Positions 35,625 through 47,124 of a stretch of 64,000 bases of DNA are shown one piece after another. Made by a program: the position numbers and the translations under genes. The stretch's first letter is position 1; each line of letters opens with the position of its first letter. Source of the stretch: Ditylenchus dipsaci (Eukaryota > Nematoda > Chromadorea > Rhabditida > Anguinidae); NCBI GenBank assembly GCA_004194705.1, contig SADC01000120.1, positions 186,001 to 250,000 on the forward strand, in the 5' to 3' direction. The notes beneath the pieces are model-generated. The model ran no database searches and had not been told where the DNA came from. It was given only the letters and a program-made list of their open reading frames with translations.

Positions 35625-36480
35625 AAATTTTTAGAACAAGTTTTTTATTAATAAAGTGTTTAGAAATGTTTCTTTAGAAGAAGAAAAGATGAGTTAGGAG
35701 GTGATATTGCGTTACTTTTCGCGAATCTGAGTATGGGGAGTACTTAAAAAGTACCTGATTTAATGTTTGACACGAGAACTTTTTGCCTCATTTTTCGGAA
35801 AATAGCTCTCTTGTCTCTCGTTTATCTTGTTTCTCTGATCGATTTATTCTCTTAAAATAGTAAGAACTGTTTTGCGTATTCAAAGGGCCCATCAAGCTTG
35901 CCTGATCAACGCTCAATTTTATTGCAAATAGCATATGAAACGAGTTTGAAATTCATTCAGTCTTATTATATTTTAAAATGGTGTCCTAACTGCTCATAAT
36001 TTTTTAGTTTCTTGCTATAGTCTTTTTTGTGCAATACACCCTTGCTGGATACAATGCTAAGCTCAGAAAAGTAAAGCAAAAAGGTTTTTTTGAGGCAACA
36101 GTGCGTAACAGCCTCTTTCATAGCATCGGTACCCTGTGAACGACGGTAATTTTCATGAACCACCCAAAGATCTAAAAATTTGGCGAAACTTCTCACATTT
36201 CGGTACAGTCGAGTAAAGGCCATAGTGTACCGCGGCATTAGTGAACACCTTGCATTAGTGTACACTTTAGTTCGGCCCCGACTAAATAAAAACACTCGCT
36301 TTAGTGTTTACTACTGAAATTTATATAAAAATCTAAATTTTGAGTTTTCTCGACACTAAATTTGCATAATTTTCTGAATTTTGGAGAAGCTGCTATATTT
36401 TCGTTTCCATTTTGTCTCTTAAATTTGATCTATCGATTCTCGTATTTTAAACTTTCAAAACTCAATTGAAAAGCTTGTCC
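35625..36480. other. No gene recognised; Tigger-like fragment at 36203
   Basis: Only a degenerate stretch with ACAGTCGAGTAAAGG and repeated TTAGTGTACAC words at 36203-36300 is recognisable. It is similar to 39620-39750 in inverse and is probably the remnant of one Tigger-like family. Confidence 0.45.
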
Positions 36481-36535
36481 AGACCTCGGGAGTAGTCTAG
36501 TACCCCTTTTTGGCGGTAGCTAAAAGTACCAATCT

Positions 36536-36712
36536 AATCAAGGAAGGAAGTTATCTAGGTGAGATGACTCGAGAATATTCAAACTATACAATTGAAGAAT
36601 TTGTTGCAGCCGGACCAAAACAATATGGATTGAAACTAAAAGATTCAAAAGGATCAGTGAAGACGGTACTCAAAATATGAGGAATAACACTGGATTCTAA
36701 AACATGTTCTAA
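36536..36712 (+). pseudogene. Polinton-like DNA polymerase B C-terminal fragment, truncated
   Basis: The fragment is a close copy of the start of the segment at 37607, with an in-frame stop after the KTVLKI equivalent and a junction where the 3' part is deleted and joined to downstream non-coding text. It is clearly inactive. Assignment rests on the larger copy. Confidence 0.65.
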
Positions 36713-37589
36713 AAAAATATTTATGTGACCCCTTGATCAGTTAACGTATTTCGGTGCATGGACTGGCTTTCTAATAGAGCATGTAATACGATGTTATCAA
36801 AAAAAGCTAGAATTTTACTCAAGCTATTTTTTCCAATAACTGTTCTGAACTTAGAGACCTTAAGTCTGGGGTAGCTAGTCTGGATATTGTTTCATTGTTA
36901 TATAATGTATGGTATAATTGCTTATATAAGAAAAAAAATGGAATTGCGTTTGCAAAGAGATATTTCAGACTCAAATTATTACAAGAGTTCAAGAAAAAAC
37001 TTAGTTTTTTAAATTACCGTATTTTCTCTATTAACGGGCCGGCCCGTTTATTTTTCCCCTTCAAAAATCGGAAAATTTTGAGGTCAATTTTAAGATTTTT
37101 TGGTGCTCAACCAAAAACTAAAAGTGGAATCAGTAGAGCTCGTGGGACACGGCGTGTCAAATCGGTCAAAACACCAAATCGACATTTTTCTAGTCAAGAC
37201 AAAAAATTTGAACACGATTAAATTGTAGTAACTTTCTCATATTTTCTCAACTTTGTATTCTTATTTGTAACTCATGCTTATATGTGTCCTATATGAGCTA
37301 TTTTTAAATCAGTGGATTGCCCAGGAATCGCTCTATCGATTGGTGAAAAAATTACCTAATTTTATCAGAAATTCAAAGATTTTGAAACAAATAGAAGTTT
37401 TGAATTGGCGTTGCAGAGTCAGCTCGCCAACTTTAAATAGCTCGTTTCAGTGATTTCTCCCGAAAAAATAAATCGTCCTACAGTTTTGTAGTATTTTCAC
37501 CAGCTTCTGCTGGTATCTTTTGGTTTTTTCATATGAACACTTTATGCGGAGATCGAACAAGTTTTAGTAAATTTTACACTTTTTAGGTA

Positions 37590-37605
37590 NNNNNNNNNNN
37601 NNNNN
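37590..37605. other. Assembly gap (16 N)
   Basis: Unresolved bases lie directly before a near-duplicate of the 36541 segment. The join across the gap may be a repeat-induced scaffold error. Confidence 0.95.
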
Positions 37606-37606
37606 N

Positions 37607-37968
37607 ATAAGGAAGGAAGTTATCTAGGTGAAATGACTCGAGAATATTCAAACTATACAATTGAAGAATTTGTTGCAGCTGGACCTAAGCAATACGGATT
37701 GAAATTGAAAGACTCAAAAGGATTAGTAAAAACGATACTTAAAGTACGAGGTATAACCCTTGATTCTAAAACATGTTCTATATTCACCTATGAAGCTTTT
37801 AAAAGACAAGTGTTAGGACAAGACTCTCCTATTGTATCTGAATATAATAGAATTCTTACAAACAAGCAATCCACAGTAATATCTAAAAAGCAGTCTAAAA
37901 AGTACTCTCCTTGTAATAGAAAAGGCTATCGCTCAGACTACAGGATTTTACCTTTTGGTTACGAATAA
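37607..37968 (+). pseudogene. Polinton/Maverick-like DNA polymerase B, C-terminal fragment
   Basis: The open frame holds about 120 residues. It begins with the G-YLGEMT motif and EEFVAAGPKQYGLK, the thumb-side signature of protein-primed family B polymerases in Polintons and adintovirus-like elements. It continues with VRGITLDSKT and ends FGYE. Full polymerases of this type exceed 1000 residues, so about nine tenths is absent, cut by the gap. The frame itself is intact here. No integrase, ATPase or capsid gene is seen nearby, so this is a relic. Confidence 0.75.
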
Positions 37969-38744
37969 TTTTATTCACCAGAAATTATAAAAACTAAAAA
38001 AACATGAAAACAAGTAAAAATAAATAAAAAATTTGAAAAAAATATTTATATGATCCCCTTGATCAGTTAACGTATTCCGGTGCATGGACTGGCTTTCTAA
38101 TATAGCATTGGAATACGGCGGTTTTAAAAAAGCTAGAATTATACTCATGCTAGGTTTTTTCACATAACTGTTCTGAACTTAGAGACCTTAAGTCTGGGGT
38201 AGCTAGTCTCAATATTTGTTTCATTGTTATAAATATATTGGGTATAATTGCTTAAATAGGCAACAAATGGAATTGCTCTTACAAAGAGATATTTCAGACT
38301 CAAATTATTACAAGAGTTCAAGAAATAACTTTGTTCTAAATTAAATGATTTTAGACTTGTGTTATTACAAAAAAATCAAAACTAACTCATGCTCATATAT
38401 AAATATTTAACACTCGGGTTATCACAAAAAAAAAATAAAAATAACTTAGGCTTGGCTTTCAAACACTGTTCAGGCTTAGACTAAGACATTTCAATTATTG
38501 TATTAAACTGAACAATTCTCGAAATTTGATTTCAATTTGACCTTTCCCGAATCATAGAATATTTTCACTCTCATGCCGCTCTCATAATCTCCTTCCCTTC
38601 CTTAGCTACCCGCCGAAAAAGGGGGTACTATACTACTCCTGATTATTCTTAAACCTTGTGCTGATGGTCTTGTTGGATAGCCAAGAGACCAAAGATCATT
38701 TTGACACCAAACTTGTAAATAAAACATGAAAAAATGGGGTAAAA

Positions 38745-38800
38745 AATAGGGTTGCACCCAAGCGGATTTGAACCTTATACCTAGACAATGCGTATATAAA
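38745..38800 (-). repeat. Weak tRNA-like B-box fragment
   Basis: On the minus strand AAGGTTCAAATCCGCTTGGG looks like a T arm. No convincing A box precedes it. It is possibly a SINE remnant. Confidence 0.3.
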
Positions 38801-39429
38801 AAGTACGTCCTCCCTTTAAATACGGAAATTGAATTTGGAAACGACTTTTTAGACGAGAAGTATCTATAGAAAATTAAAAAAAAACAGTATATGAATTTAG
38901 TGCATAAAATGAACATATTTTTGTCAATGGTATTTAAAATGAGAAACTTGAATTTTCATTAAAACAGAACGCCAAGCCCGATTTGGTCATTTGACGTGTT
39001 TGACACGCCGTGGGAGTTAAGGAAACGCAAAAAACTTTGCAAAATGTGTACTCTGGGCCTCAGATATAAGTCTCAAAGTCGAGGGCCCGTTTATTGGAGA
39101 GGGCTCGTTTAATAGAGAAAATACGGTAAATGATTTTAAACTTTGTTATTACAAAAATCAAAAACTAACTCAGCTCATATATAATTATTTAACACGTGGG
39201 TTATTACAAAAAAATTAAAAAATAACTTAGGCTTGGCTTTCAACACTGTTTAGGCTTAGACTAGGACATTTCAATTATTGTATTAAACTGAACAATTCTC
39301 AAAATTTGATTTCAATTTGACCTTTCCCGATCATATAGAATATTTTCACTCTCATGCCCGCTCTGATAATCTCCTTCTCTTCCTTACTACCCGCCGAAAA
39401 AAGGGGTGCTAGACTACTCCTGGAAAGTG

Positions 39430-40440
39430 CGTAAACTATTTATTACTCACAATTCCGTACCCCGGCCTACCCCTAAGGCTAAGCTGAACTTGTTGTTCGA
39501 AATGGCAGTTACAGCGATTTTTATAGGGTCAGATTTTAGGGGGGGTATTCTATACTAGCGCCGATTTTTTCGATGGATGTACTTTGTTGAAATGAAGTTT
39601 TTATATATAAAAAATGCTTTATCGGTTTTTCCCGATTTAGTGTACAGCTAGCCGTAGTTTTGATGTAAAAATTTGCTTTACTGTACACTCGCATAAGTGA
39701 ACACCTGAGTCGGTCCCTTGGGTGTACACTAAATGCGGGCTCGACTGTACTTATAGGTCTCTTACAACGGGCAAGTTTAGCTCGACCTCGGTATCGTAGG
39801 TGCAGGCGTGAGAAGAACAGTGCTGTAAATGGCACTGACGCGGTACCGGTGTAGGAAGGGCAAGGGTGGTTTAATTTTTACTACCTTACGATCCAAAAGT
39901 CACTTAAAACATGACTAGCGCCCATAATAATTCCGTTCACAACACTTCAACACCTCGTTCAAATTTGCGCCAAATCTTGACATTAAAACTACCCACAAGC
40001 GCTTCACACCTTTCACTATTATTTCACCTGACATAACCCTCTTTTAGAATATTTGGCTAAATTGTACCGAGCATCTCCCACTCAAACTTTTATACATGGC
40101 TCAGGATTAGGGTCTTCTGATGAGGGTCCCACGATAACATTTGCCTTGTTTCCCCCGGTTCATTGAGTGATCCGGACGGGTTGCGATCGAGTGGGGATGG
40201 GTATGCGGGAAGGGTACGCGGTGCAAGTGCTCCACAAATTATCCAAAATTATCCACAAATATTATTTACTTTGGTGCCTACCGAAAAATGTCCTTTTTCA
40301 ACGTTTCAAGTGAAATATTTTTTAACTGCACTTTCAAAAATCTATGAATTTTTCAACAAAACGCCCAGCTCTCATAGAAATTCAGGTATATGCTAAAAAA
40401 ATTACAAAAATAAAAATTACTGTTGCGCTTGTAGAGAAGC
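39430..40440. other. No gene; FB-type end and Tigger-like fragment
   Basis: GGGGGGTATTCTATACTAGC at 39540 is one terminal motif of the FB-A type with no partner. 39620-39750 carries TTAGTGTACAC words and CTCGACTGTACTT, a Tigger-like right end. The rest is unassigned. Confidence 0.45.
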
Positions 40441-40446
40441 CATATC

Positions 40447-43400
40447 ATGGCACAGGCGAAAAGAACAACCAGCAGCGGTACACAAGTTAAAAGTAGCGAT
40501 GAACAAGTAGATTGGAACACGATCTGGCCTGAATAAACCCTGTGGATTACACAGCCCAGTCAGTGCTTGTAATCAAGAAGGGCTGATTTACAAGATGCAT
40601 CACAGTGCAAGTTCAACGACATGGACGCATTTAGGAATTTCGGAACGATTAGTCGCAATATCCTATGTCACGTAAGAGATTTTTTTTAATTAACATGAAA
40701 AATCGAGCGTGACTTTTGCTGCTCCTCGCAGAATTTTCGAATTTTTTTATTGCGTTTATTAAAGGGGGTAAACTTTTTGCGTGAAAGCAGAAGATCAGAA
40801 TTTCAGTCCGATTGTCTTAAACGCTGAGAATTTCAGGTTAATGGTAATTTTGAATGGTTGAGGGTGAAATTATGAGTGATATAGCCCATCGGACTGGAAT
40901 CCTGATCCGCCCAATCCCTTTTTCGCGAAAAATTTGTCCTTTAGTAGATCATAAAAAAAAATTAGGGGCTTCTGGCTGTCGGATTCTGAGCATTCAAAGT
41001 CATTTTATGTCGAAAAATTAGAATCCTCACAAAATTTTGCAGAATTAGGTTGGTCTTGGTAGAAAATTAGGTATGGTATAGAAAAAAGAAATTTAACAAA
41101 AAAGTATTGCCCGCCAAAATACCATCGTGTTCAAATAAAATACCATCGTGAAATTCTGCACAGCAGCAAAGGTCACGCTCGACCATTGGAGGGTTAAAAG
41201 TGATGCTTTATTTTTTTGCAGGCACTACCGCAAAGATGATAATAGCAAGAAGTTCAAACTAGTTGTAGAACAACGGAATTACAATCTTGATGCTGAGCAC
41301 AGAGCTCTGAACCCTATGGAAGAACAGGTCTTAAAGGCCGAGGATTGCTTGGCAAATGCAAGTTGTTTTTTTGTCGATTAGAGTTTTGCAAAGCGAGTGC
41401 GAAATAAGATTTTTTTGCAATTCCTGACTGTAATGTTAGACTACCTGGGAATTTCAATACCTGCTGGCACGAATGTAGCAAGAAAAACCTGAAAACTTGT
41501 GTGTAATGCCTTCAAAAAGCCCAATTTTCACAGCGACTCTTAGATATTTTTTTTCAGGCAATTGGCAATATACTTATTTTTCCAGAATTTTTTTCATGCC
41601 TACTAGAAAGCTCAGGGTTTCTAGAATCTAACCCACCGAACCTCCTGCTCAAAGCGCTACTAGAAATACACATCAATTCCTCTGCTCTTCCCAAGCATTT
41701 AGGATTAAGCTGGCCGGCTCACGCTCAAGCTCAGCGTCTGGCAATTACTTATAGCAAGTTTTTCAAATAATGGCTTTTTAGGTATCCTCCAAAATCAATT
41801 GGGGGGGGTAGGTTATTATCTGATTTGGCTCTTTTAGAATAAATACGGTATTCGAGGGCGTACCACACAGTTTTTCACATCTGATTTTGCAATAACTGGT
41901 GTTAGAAAAGTTCGGAAACTTTTTTTGACCTCATTTTATAAATTGAAAGTAGCAATATAAAATAATTCTGTAAAATGGGTTTTGTAGCCCTGTTCCTCCT
42001 CTTCAAAACTGTATATCACTTTTTATTTTACTCATAAAAATGGCCGCCATTGGCAGCAATACATTTGCGCAATCGTTTAAGTTCAAACAAGTTCAAACAA
42101 AGATGGAAAGCAAAGATAGCAACAATTGAGTCACTGCATAAATTAATTTTGTGTCCTTCCTTCCTTTGCTTCCTTTTCTTAGCAGATGGTATTATAAATA
42201 AAAAATGGATATACAGTTTTGAAGAGGAGGAACAGGGCTACAAAACCCATTTTACAGAATTATTTTATATTGATATTTTCAATTATAAAAATGAGGTCAA
42301 AAAAAGTTTCCGAACTTTTCTAACACCAGTTATTTGTGCTCAGCAGCTATTATGACTACTAGTTGGTCTGACGTTAGAGTCAGGATTCCTAACTCAGAAA
42401 TTCTGGTGTTGAGCAACTTATTTGAAATGCGACCTGCCGGAGTATACCAACTGCCTCGCCCAAATAGAATTTCTTTTCAAAGTGTTTCCAAACACCCTAT
42501 ATCGACCCAAAATCACCTCAGGGGTTCAAAAAAAGACATTATTTTTAAGTTCTGGTCAATAAAAAAATTGAGTTTTGCGCTTTTCGAAATTTCCACTTTT
42601 TACCTGTTTTACCATGTTTTGGTCATTGGAGCTGGGCAAAAAGAGCCTCAGAATGCATTTTTGATCAAGAGTCTTGCTCGGAATCGTGTGTAAGCTAAGT
42701 GAGTGCGTGCATCTATAACCAACCAAGCCCCCTGCGCCTCCTTCGGGGCTTGGTTGCTTGGGGTTGAGATGCACACACCACATACCTTAGACGCAAATCA
42801 CTCGAAAGTGACTCTGGATGTATAAAAAATATATGCATACCAGAGTTTATTTGTGCGGTAGGCCCAGTCAACAAAACTATGTTCAAAATCCTCCTTTTTA
42901 CTTTGAATTGGACCATTTTAGGTCCATTTCCACCCCAATGCAGCCCTGAATCCCTTTAAAAATGGTCAAAAAAGGTACTTTCAGATGGTTGAAACACTCA
43001 TTTTTTATTGACCAGAACGCAAAAATAAAGTCTTTTTTGAACTCAGGGGGTGATTTTTAGTTGATATAGCGTGTTTGGAAACACTTTTAAAAAATTCCAT
43101 TTGGGAGGAGGAGGGGGGGGGTGGTTTATACTCCGGTAGCGCTGAAAATGCTTTGCTCGTAATAGTTAGTTGAGGTTGTGGGCAAGATTACATCGACCAC
43201 GGGCGGCCACAAACTTTTTTTTATATTGAGGCTTAAAGTGTACGAAATTTTTCAACCTCAGATTTTAAGAAGGAGAAGGAGATGCGGAAAAATAAACGTT
43301 CAGCTATGTTAAGCGCGAATTAATATTCACGTTTACACGAAATATTTCGGTAAAGCCAATGTCCCAGACCATCATTGGCAAAAAAGTGACTCAAGTTTTT

Positions 43401-45678
43401 GTTTCTAGCATAAATGGCTCGCATTTTGCCTCTTTGGCTTGGAGAGTACACGCTCTTTAGTCATTCCGGACAGAAACGTGAGTCAGGTTTTTGCCACTCC
43501 ATTCACGTTACTATGATATATGCCCCCCTCACGAAAAAGCTACTTTGATATACCCTTCCAAAAAATCGGTATTACTCTGATATGCACCACTCATTGTTAT
43601 TAGGTGTTTTTCACTTTTTTTGCAATGATGTAAATAATGATAAATTTAAGGGGTCCTAATCATGCTGCAGATGCAATTGTTTCTCGGATAAAGAACAAAA
43701 AATTACAATTTGTTAGCATCAAAAGAAGAGATGGTAATCACTGATTTATTTATGAAAACATTTTTCATTAATATCAACACGAATAGTTCTGAAATATTTT
43801 TACAGCAAATAGCTGCTATTTTCATGTGCATGGTGCTCTAGAAAACTGAAATTGTTGAAAACTTTGTTTTGCTTAAAAAATTGCCCTTCAACATGAGAGC
43901 ATGCTGTGAAAATATGATTTCTGCTCAAGACAAAAAAGATTTAAACTTCACAATATTCGAGATTCGAATGATTGTTGTCTTGAGCGGAATTATAATTTTT
44001 ACACCAAGTGCTTATTTTTGAATGCAGTTTTTGAGCAAATCGACCGTGTCGAAAATTCAAGTTTTTATAAATTCTGCAAATTCGAGTATTAGCAACGTTT
44101 CGAAAGATGACAGAATTGTTTCTTGAAAGTAAAATTTTAATACCTCGATTATGTGTCATCAGATAGCTCGGGATCCTAGCCGGGTATTTTTTTATCTGTT
44201 GTTGATCTAGGAACTTGGGCTCTACCTGGAGGAATGGTGGACCCTAATGAAACTCCAAAAGAAGGTGCAGAACGAGAGTTTATAGAGGAGGCGCTAGGCA
44301 TTCTCAACGACGACAAAAAAACTGAAGAAAGTAACAAAAAAGACCAACAAACTAAAGAAAATATTAAACAACTTTGGAAAAGTGGACAATTGATTTATAA
44401 AGGATATGCGCATGGTTCTCGAACACAGACAGTGCTTGGATGGAGACCACTGTATTTTTCAATAATAATGTCTCTGCGATGAAAAACGTCTCTAATATTT
44501 TATTTTTTAAGGTCTACAATTATCACGACAAGAATAACATAATGAAAAATATTAAGCTTCAGGTAATTCTGGTGCTAATAAATTTACTTTCACTTTGCCA
44601 ACTGCTCCCCCCCCCTCTTTCAGGGTGCAAGAAAAGGGGGAGGGGGTCGGATGCCAATAGGCTTAAAAAAATTTTCTGGGCGGAAACTAGCTAAAACTAG
44701 GGTTGGGTTACCGACCGGTGACTGAAAATTCCAGTAACTCACCTGTAACTTACCGGTAAGTCACCGAAAACTTTGTGACTTATAAATTCAAGATACAAGA
44801 CATCTTTTCATGTGCTTATTTTTTTCATGGGTGGGCGACGCTAGGGTTGACCAATGGTCAATTGATCAGTCAATCAACGACCAATTAAACCATCAATTAA
44901 TATTAATTGACTGGTAAATAAAAAATCGGTCAATTTTTCTTCTATATTTCCAAACTGTGTTGCAGTCATCTATCTAAATACAGTCAACTATCCCCGGAGG
45001 TATAACCGGGTCGGGCGCTAGCTGGGCTATGAACTGCCTTCCACCTTCATGAATTTTTCAACCTTTTCAGCCTTTTAACACTCCTCTCCCCCGGTCAATT
45101 TTTTTAGTTTATTCAGCACCCTCCTCCCTCGGTCAGGGTTTTTGGCACTTTTAGCACGCCCTTCCCCTGTCAGAAATCCTGTGTCCGGATCACCCAAACC
45201 TAATTAAAAGCCTGTTTTACCCTGGTCTCTCAAAAAAATAGTCAGATTTTAGTCAATTTTTTTTTTAAATCAATTTTTTATGCTGCAAAATGTCAGAAAA
45301 CCTCTTTACAAAAATTTACTTAGGTGTGGTTAAACATAATTTATGGATATTAAAAATGCCTCTCTTTCAAGTGAATAAGTGGTTTTGTTTTGGCCTGTAT
45401 CCAGAGCAATGTGGGTCAAATCACTCAATTTTTCAATTTTGGTCTGAAAACTGATAATAAATATATATTCCATTACATAAAACACATTTCAGTTCGCTGA
45501 TGACGCTACCGGTGTCAAATGTATTAGTTACAGTAAATACATAACATCAAAAAGTTAATTTTGACTTTTAGGGATCACAGTTAAGAAAGGAATGTTAGAA
45601 GACAAAAAATTAAATTTAATGGAAGCACATAAGATGCTCATCAAAGCATTTGCTAGATTTCATGATAAAGAAATATAA
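40447..45678 (+). CDS. NUDT9: NUDT9-type ADP-ribose pyrophosphatase gene
   Basis: The product should hydrolyse ADP-ribose to AMP and ribose 5-phosphate. Exons: 40447-40671 (ATG; WPE then NPVDYTAQSVL); 41222-41357 (NP then GRTGLKGRGLLGK); 43651-43733 (GPNHAADAIVSR, QFVSIKRRDG); 44211-44451 (TWALPGGMVDPNETPKEGA, Nudix box with REF and EEAL, then NTDSAWMET); 44512-44562 (VYNYHD); 45493-45532 (DDATGVK); 45572-45678 (KAFARFH, TAA). Order and motifs follow animal NUDT9 throughout, including the catalytic REFxEE set, and differ from the degenerate Nudix box of TRPM2. The start gives no obvious mitochondrial presequence. The frame is broken at several points, mostly curable by one added base. The intron at 41358 has a GCAAGT donor. 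Introns of 60 and 39 nt occur. Symbol by homology. Confidence 0.88.
41886..42342. repeat. Foldback element inside a NUDT9 intron
   Basis: Arms 41886-42025 and 42200-42340 are near-perfect inverses, with outer TAACTGGTGTTAGAAAAGTT and inner TGTAGCCCTGTTCCTCC. The loop is about 170 bases. Confidence 0.85.
42470..43110. repeat. FB-A foldback copy inside a NUDT9 intron
   Basis: Outer arms (about 42476-42610 and 42958-43085) share GTGTTTCCAAACACC-type text and TTCTGGTCAATAAAAAA with its inverse. The FB-A core occupies 42610-42900, with GCGCCTCCTTCGGGGC at the hairpin. It ends near a G-rich run at 43108. Confidence 0.75.
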
Positions 45679-46915
45679 AAAATCTGAGCCAAGATAAAAA
45701 ACGTTGACTAAATTTAGTTCAAATTACATTTTTTAAACTATTTTCTGCTGTCAAGACACCATGTTTATTGTTTATCGTGGCAAATTTTTTCATTGGGTTG
45801 CGCTCAAAACTCAAACTCAAAAGGTTATGCGCTCGAAACCACATGGATTTTGATAAGAATCTTTTAAAGGGGAGGGGGAGGAGTAAATCTCTTGTCCGCA
45901 TCTGGTCTCGCACGGAAATTAATTCGAATTCAAACACGTTTGAAGGTTGCTGGTTCAAATCCCTGTGGCTGCAAACTTTATTTGTTCAGTTATTAAGTAA
46001 AAAAAACATGTGCTCTGAGACTAAAAACTATCAATTTATTGAATGGAATCATTTATAGGATTAACTTATTGTCATTAACAGCCTTATTTTTACGTTTCGA
46101 TTTTATCACCTCTAAAATAAAGGAGATTCCAATTTATATAGCTTTTTTCATTCTGTAAATTCTACAAAGAATAATATCGATTTGTGGATTTAGAACTGCA
46201 AGAAAATACGGTAGAATTTATTTTAAATGTTAGTCTTTTCAGAAACTGGGTACCAGGCAAGTTTGACCTAGCAAATAAAAGGCATGAAAGGTTGAAAAAA
46301 CATTACTAGTGTTCACTTCGGTTTGGGCTGTACTTAGCTCAAATAGTTGCGCACATTTGCGCTTGAGTTTTCGTTTTGTTTCCGAGAGCTTCAGCATGAG
46401 TTCTTTAGCAAACTCGTGAATAAAATGTGGAAAAAGGTATGAGGCCGGAGGGATTTAAACCAGAACCCTTCAAAATGTGAATTGAAACAATTCCATGTGG
46501 GACAAGATACGGACAGTAGATGTACCCCTCTCCCCCTTTCAATAACTTTTTTCATTTAAATTTGATTTGAATTTTATTTGCTCTGTCATCCTTGGCTTTG
46601 GCCTTAGGTAGGTCAAGCAGTGTTCGGCTTGATTAGTCAATAGTTGGAAATTTTTGAAAAATAAAAAAATCCAATAAAAGTCATATTTTTAATTGCGATA
46701 GATAAAATTTTAAAAAGTTAATGACAAAACCTCTTAGCCCATTCTAACCTTTGAAAATTCTATAATAAAAAGTGAACATAGTTCTTTAAGCAAGTCATTT
46801 TTTAAATAAAAAAATAATATGAATGTAACGAAACTTTTTTCAGTCTGGTTAGATTTACTTGAAATCCAGGGAGATTTTTTACAAACGAAGCGATGAAGAG
46901 GGCATCTTACCTTTT
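45679..46915. other. Intergenic, two tRNA-like fragments
   Basis: 45865-45985 has a GCTGGTTCAAATCCCTGTGG T-arm-like stretch on plus, and 46440-46472 has its counterpart on minus (GGTTTAAATCCCTCC). Neither makes a full cloverleaf. A pogo-type right end AGAAAATACGGTA lies at 46202. No gene is seen. Confidence 0.4.
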
Positions 46916-46917
46916 TA

Positions 46918-47085
46918 AATTCTCATCTTTCAGCGAGATCTTTTTTTATTCAAAAAAGCAACTCTTAGGCAGAAGAATGCTGCCAAACTGGCATTATTGG
47001 TATTATTCTCTTGCCTAAGAGCTACGCTTCGAATAAAAAAATATCTCGCCGAAAGGTGAAAATTCGAAAAAGTTATGGCGAAAAT
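46918..47085. repeat. Foldback element, about 170 bp
   Basis: TTCTCATCTTTCAGCGAGAT and CTCTTAGGCAGAAGAAT on the left are mirrored by ATTCTCTTGCCTAAGAG and ATCTCGCCGAAAGGTGAA on the right. Confidence 0.75.
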
Positions 47086-47124
47086 TCGTCGAACCGCTTA
47101 TATAAAATCCCCTGTAGTTCAAAT

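Larger units (their letters stand above)
37017..39126. mobile_element. Pogo-type element with nested Polinton fragment and gap
   Basis: CCGTATTTTCTCTATTAACG at 37017 and its inverse at 39126 are flanked by TA (37015-37016 and 39127-39128). The arms share GGGCCCGTTTATT and a GACACGCCGTG block (about 37145 and 39000). The centre contains 16 N at 37590 and a second Polinton-derived segment. The paralogous empty site near 38338-38350 has a single TA. Confidence 0.75.
36487..39422. mobile_element. Polinton-derived deletion element split by a pogo-type insertion
   Basis: The terminal text GGGAGTAGTCTAGTACCCC at 36487 is matched inversely at 39385-39422 (CCGCCGAAAA, then GACTACTCC). A fragment of a protein-primed family B DNA polymerase follows the left end. 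At 37015 the element is interrupted at a TA, and it resumes at 39127. The internal copy at about 38300-38641 shows the uninterrupted order. Confidence 0.65.

Noticed and set aside
44211..44482. TRPM2-type NUDT9-homology channel domain
   Set aside because: The Nudix box keeps the catalytic REFxEE pattern of the NUDT9 enzyme, and no channel exons are seen upstream.
45541..45571. An 18 nt intron in the last part of NUDT9 (45554-45571)
   Set aside because: Too short for animal splicing. The donor at 45533 gives a 39 nt intron and the better protein match.
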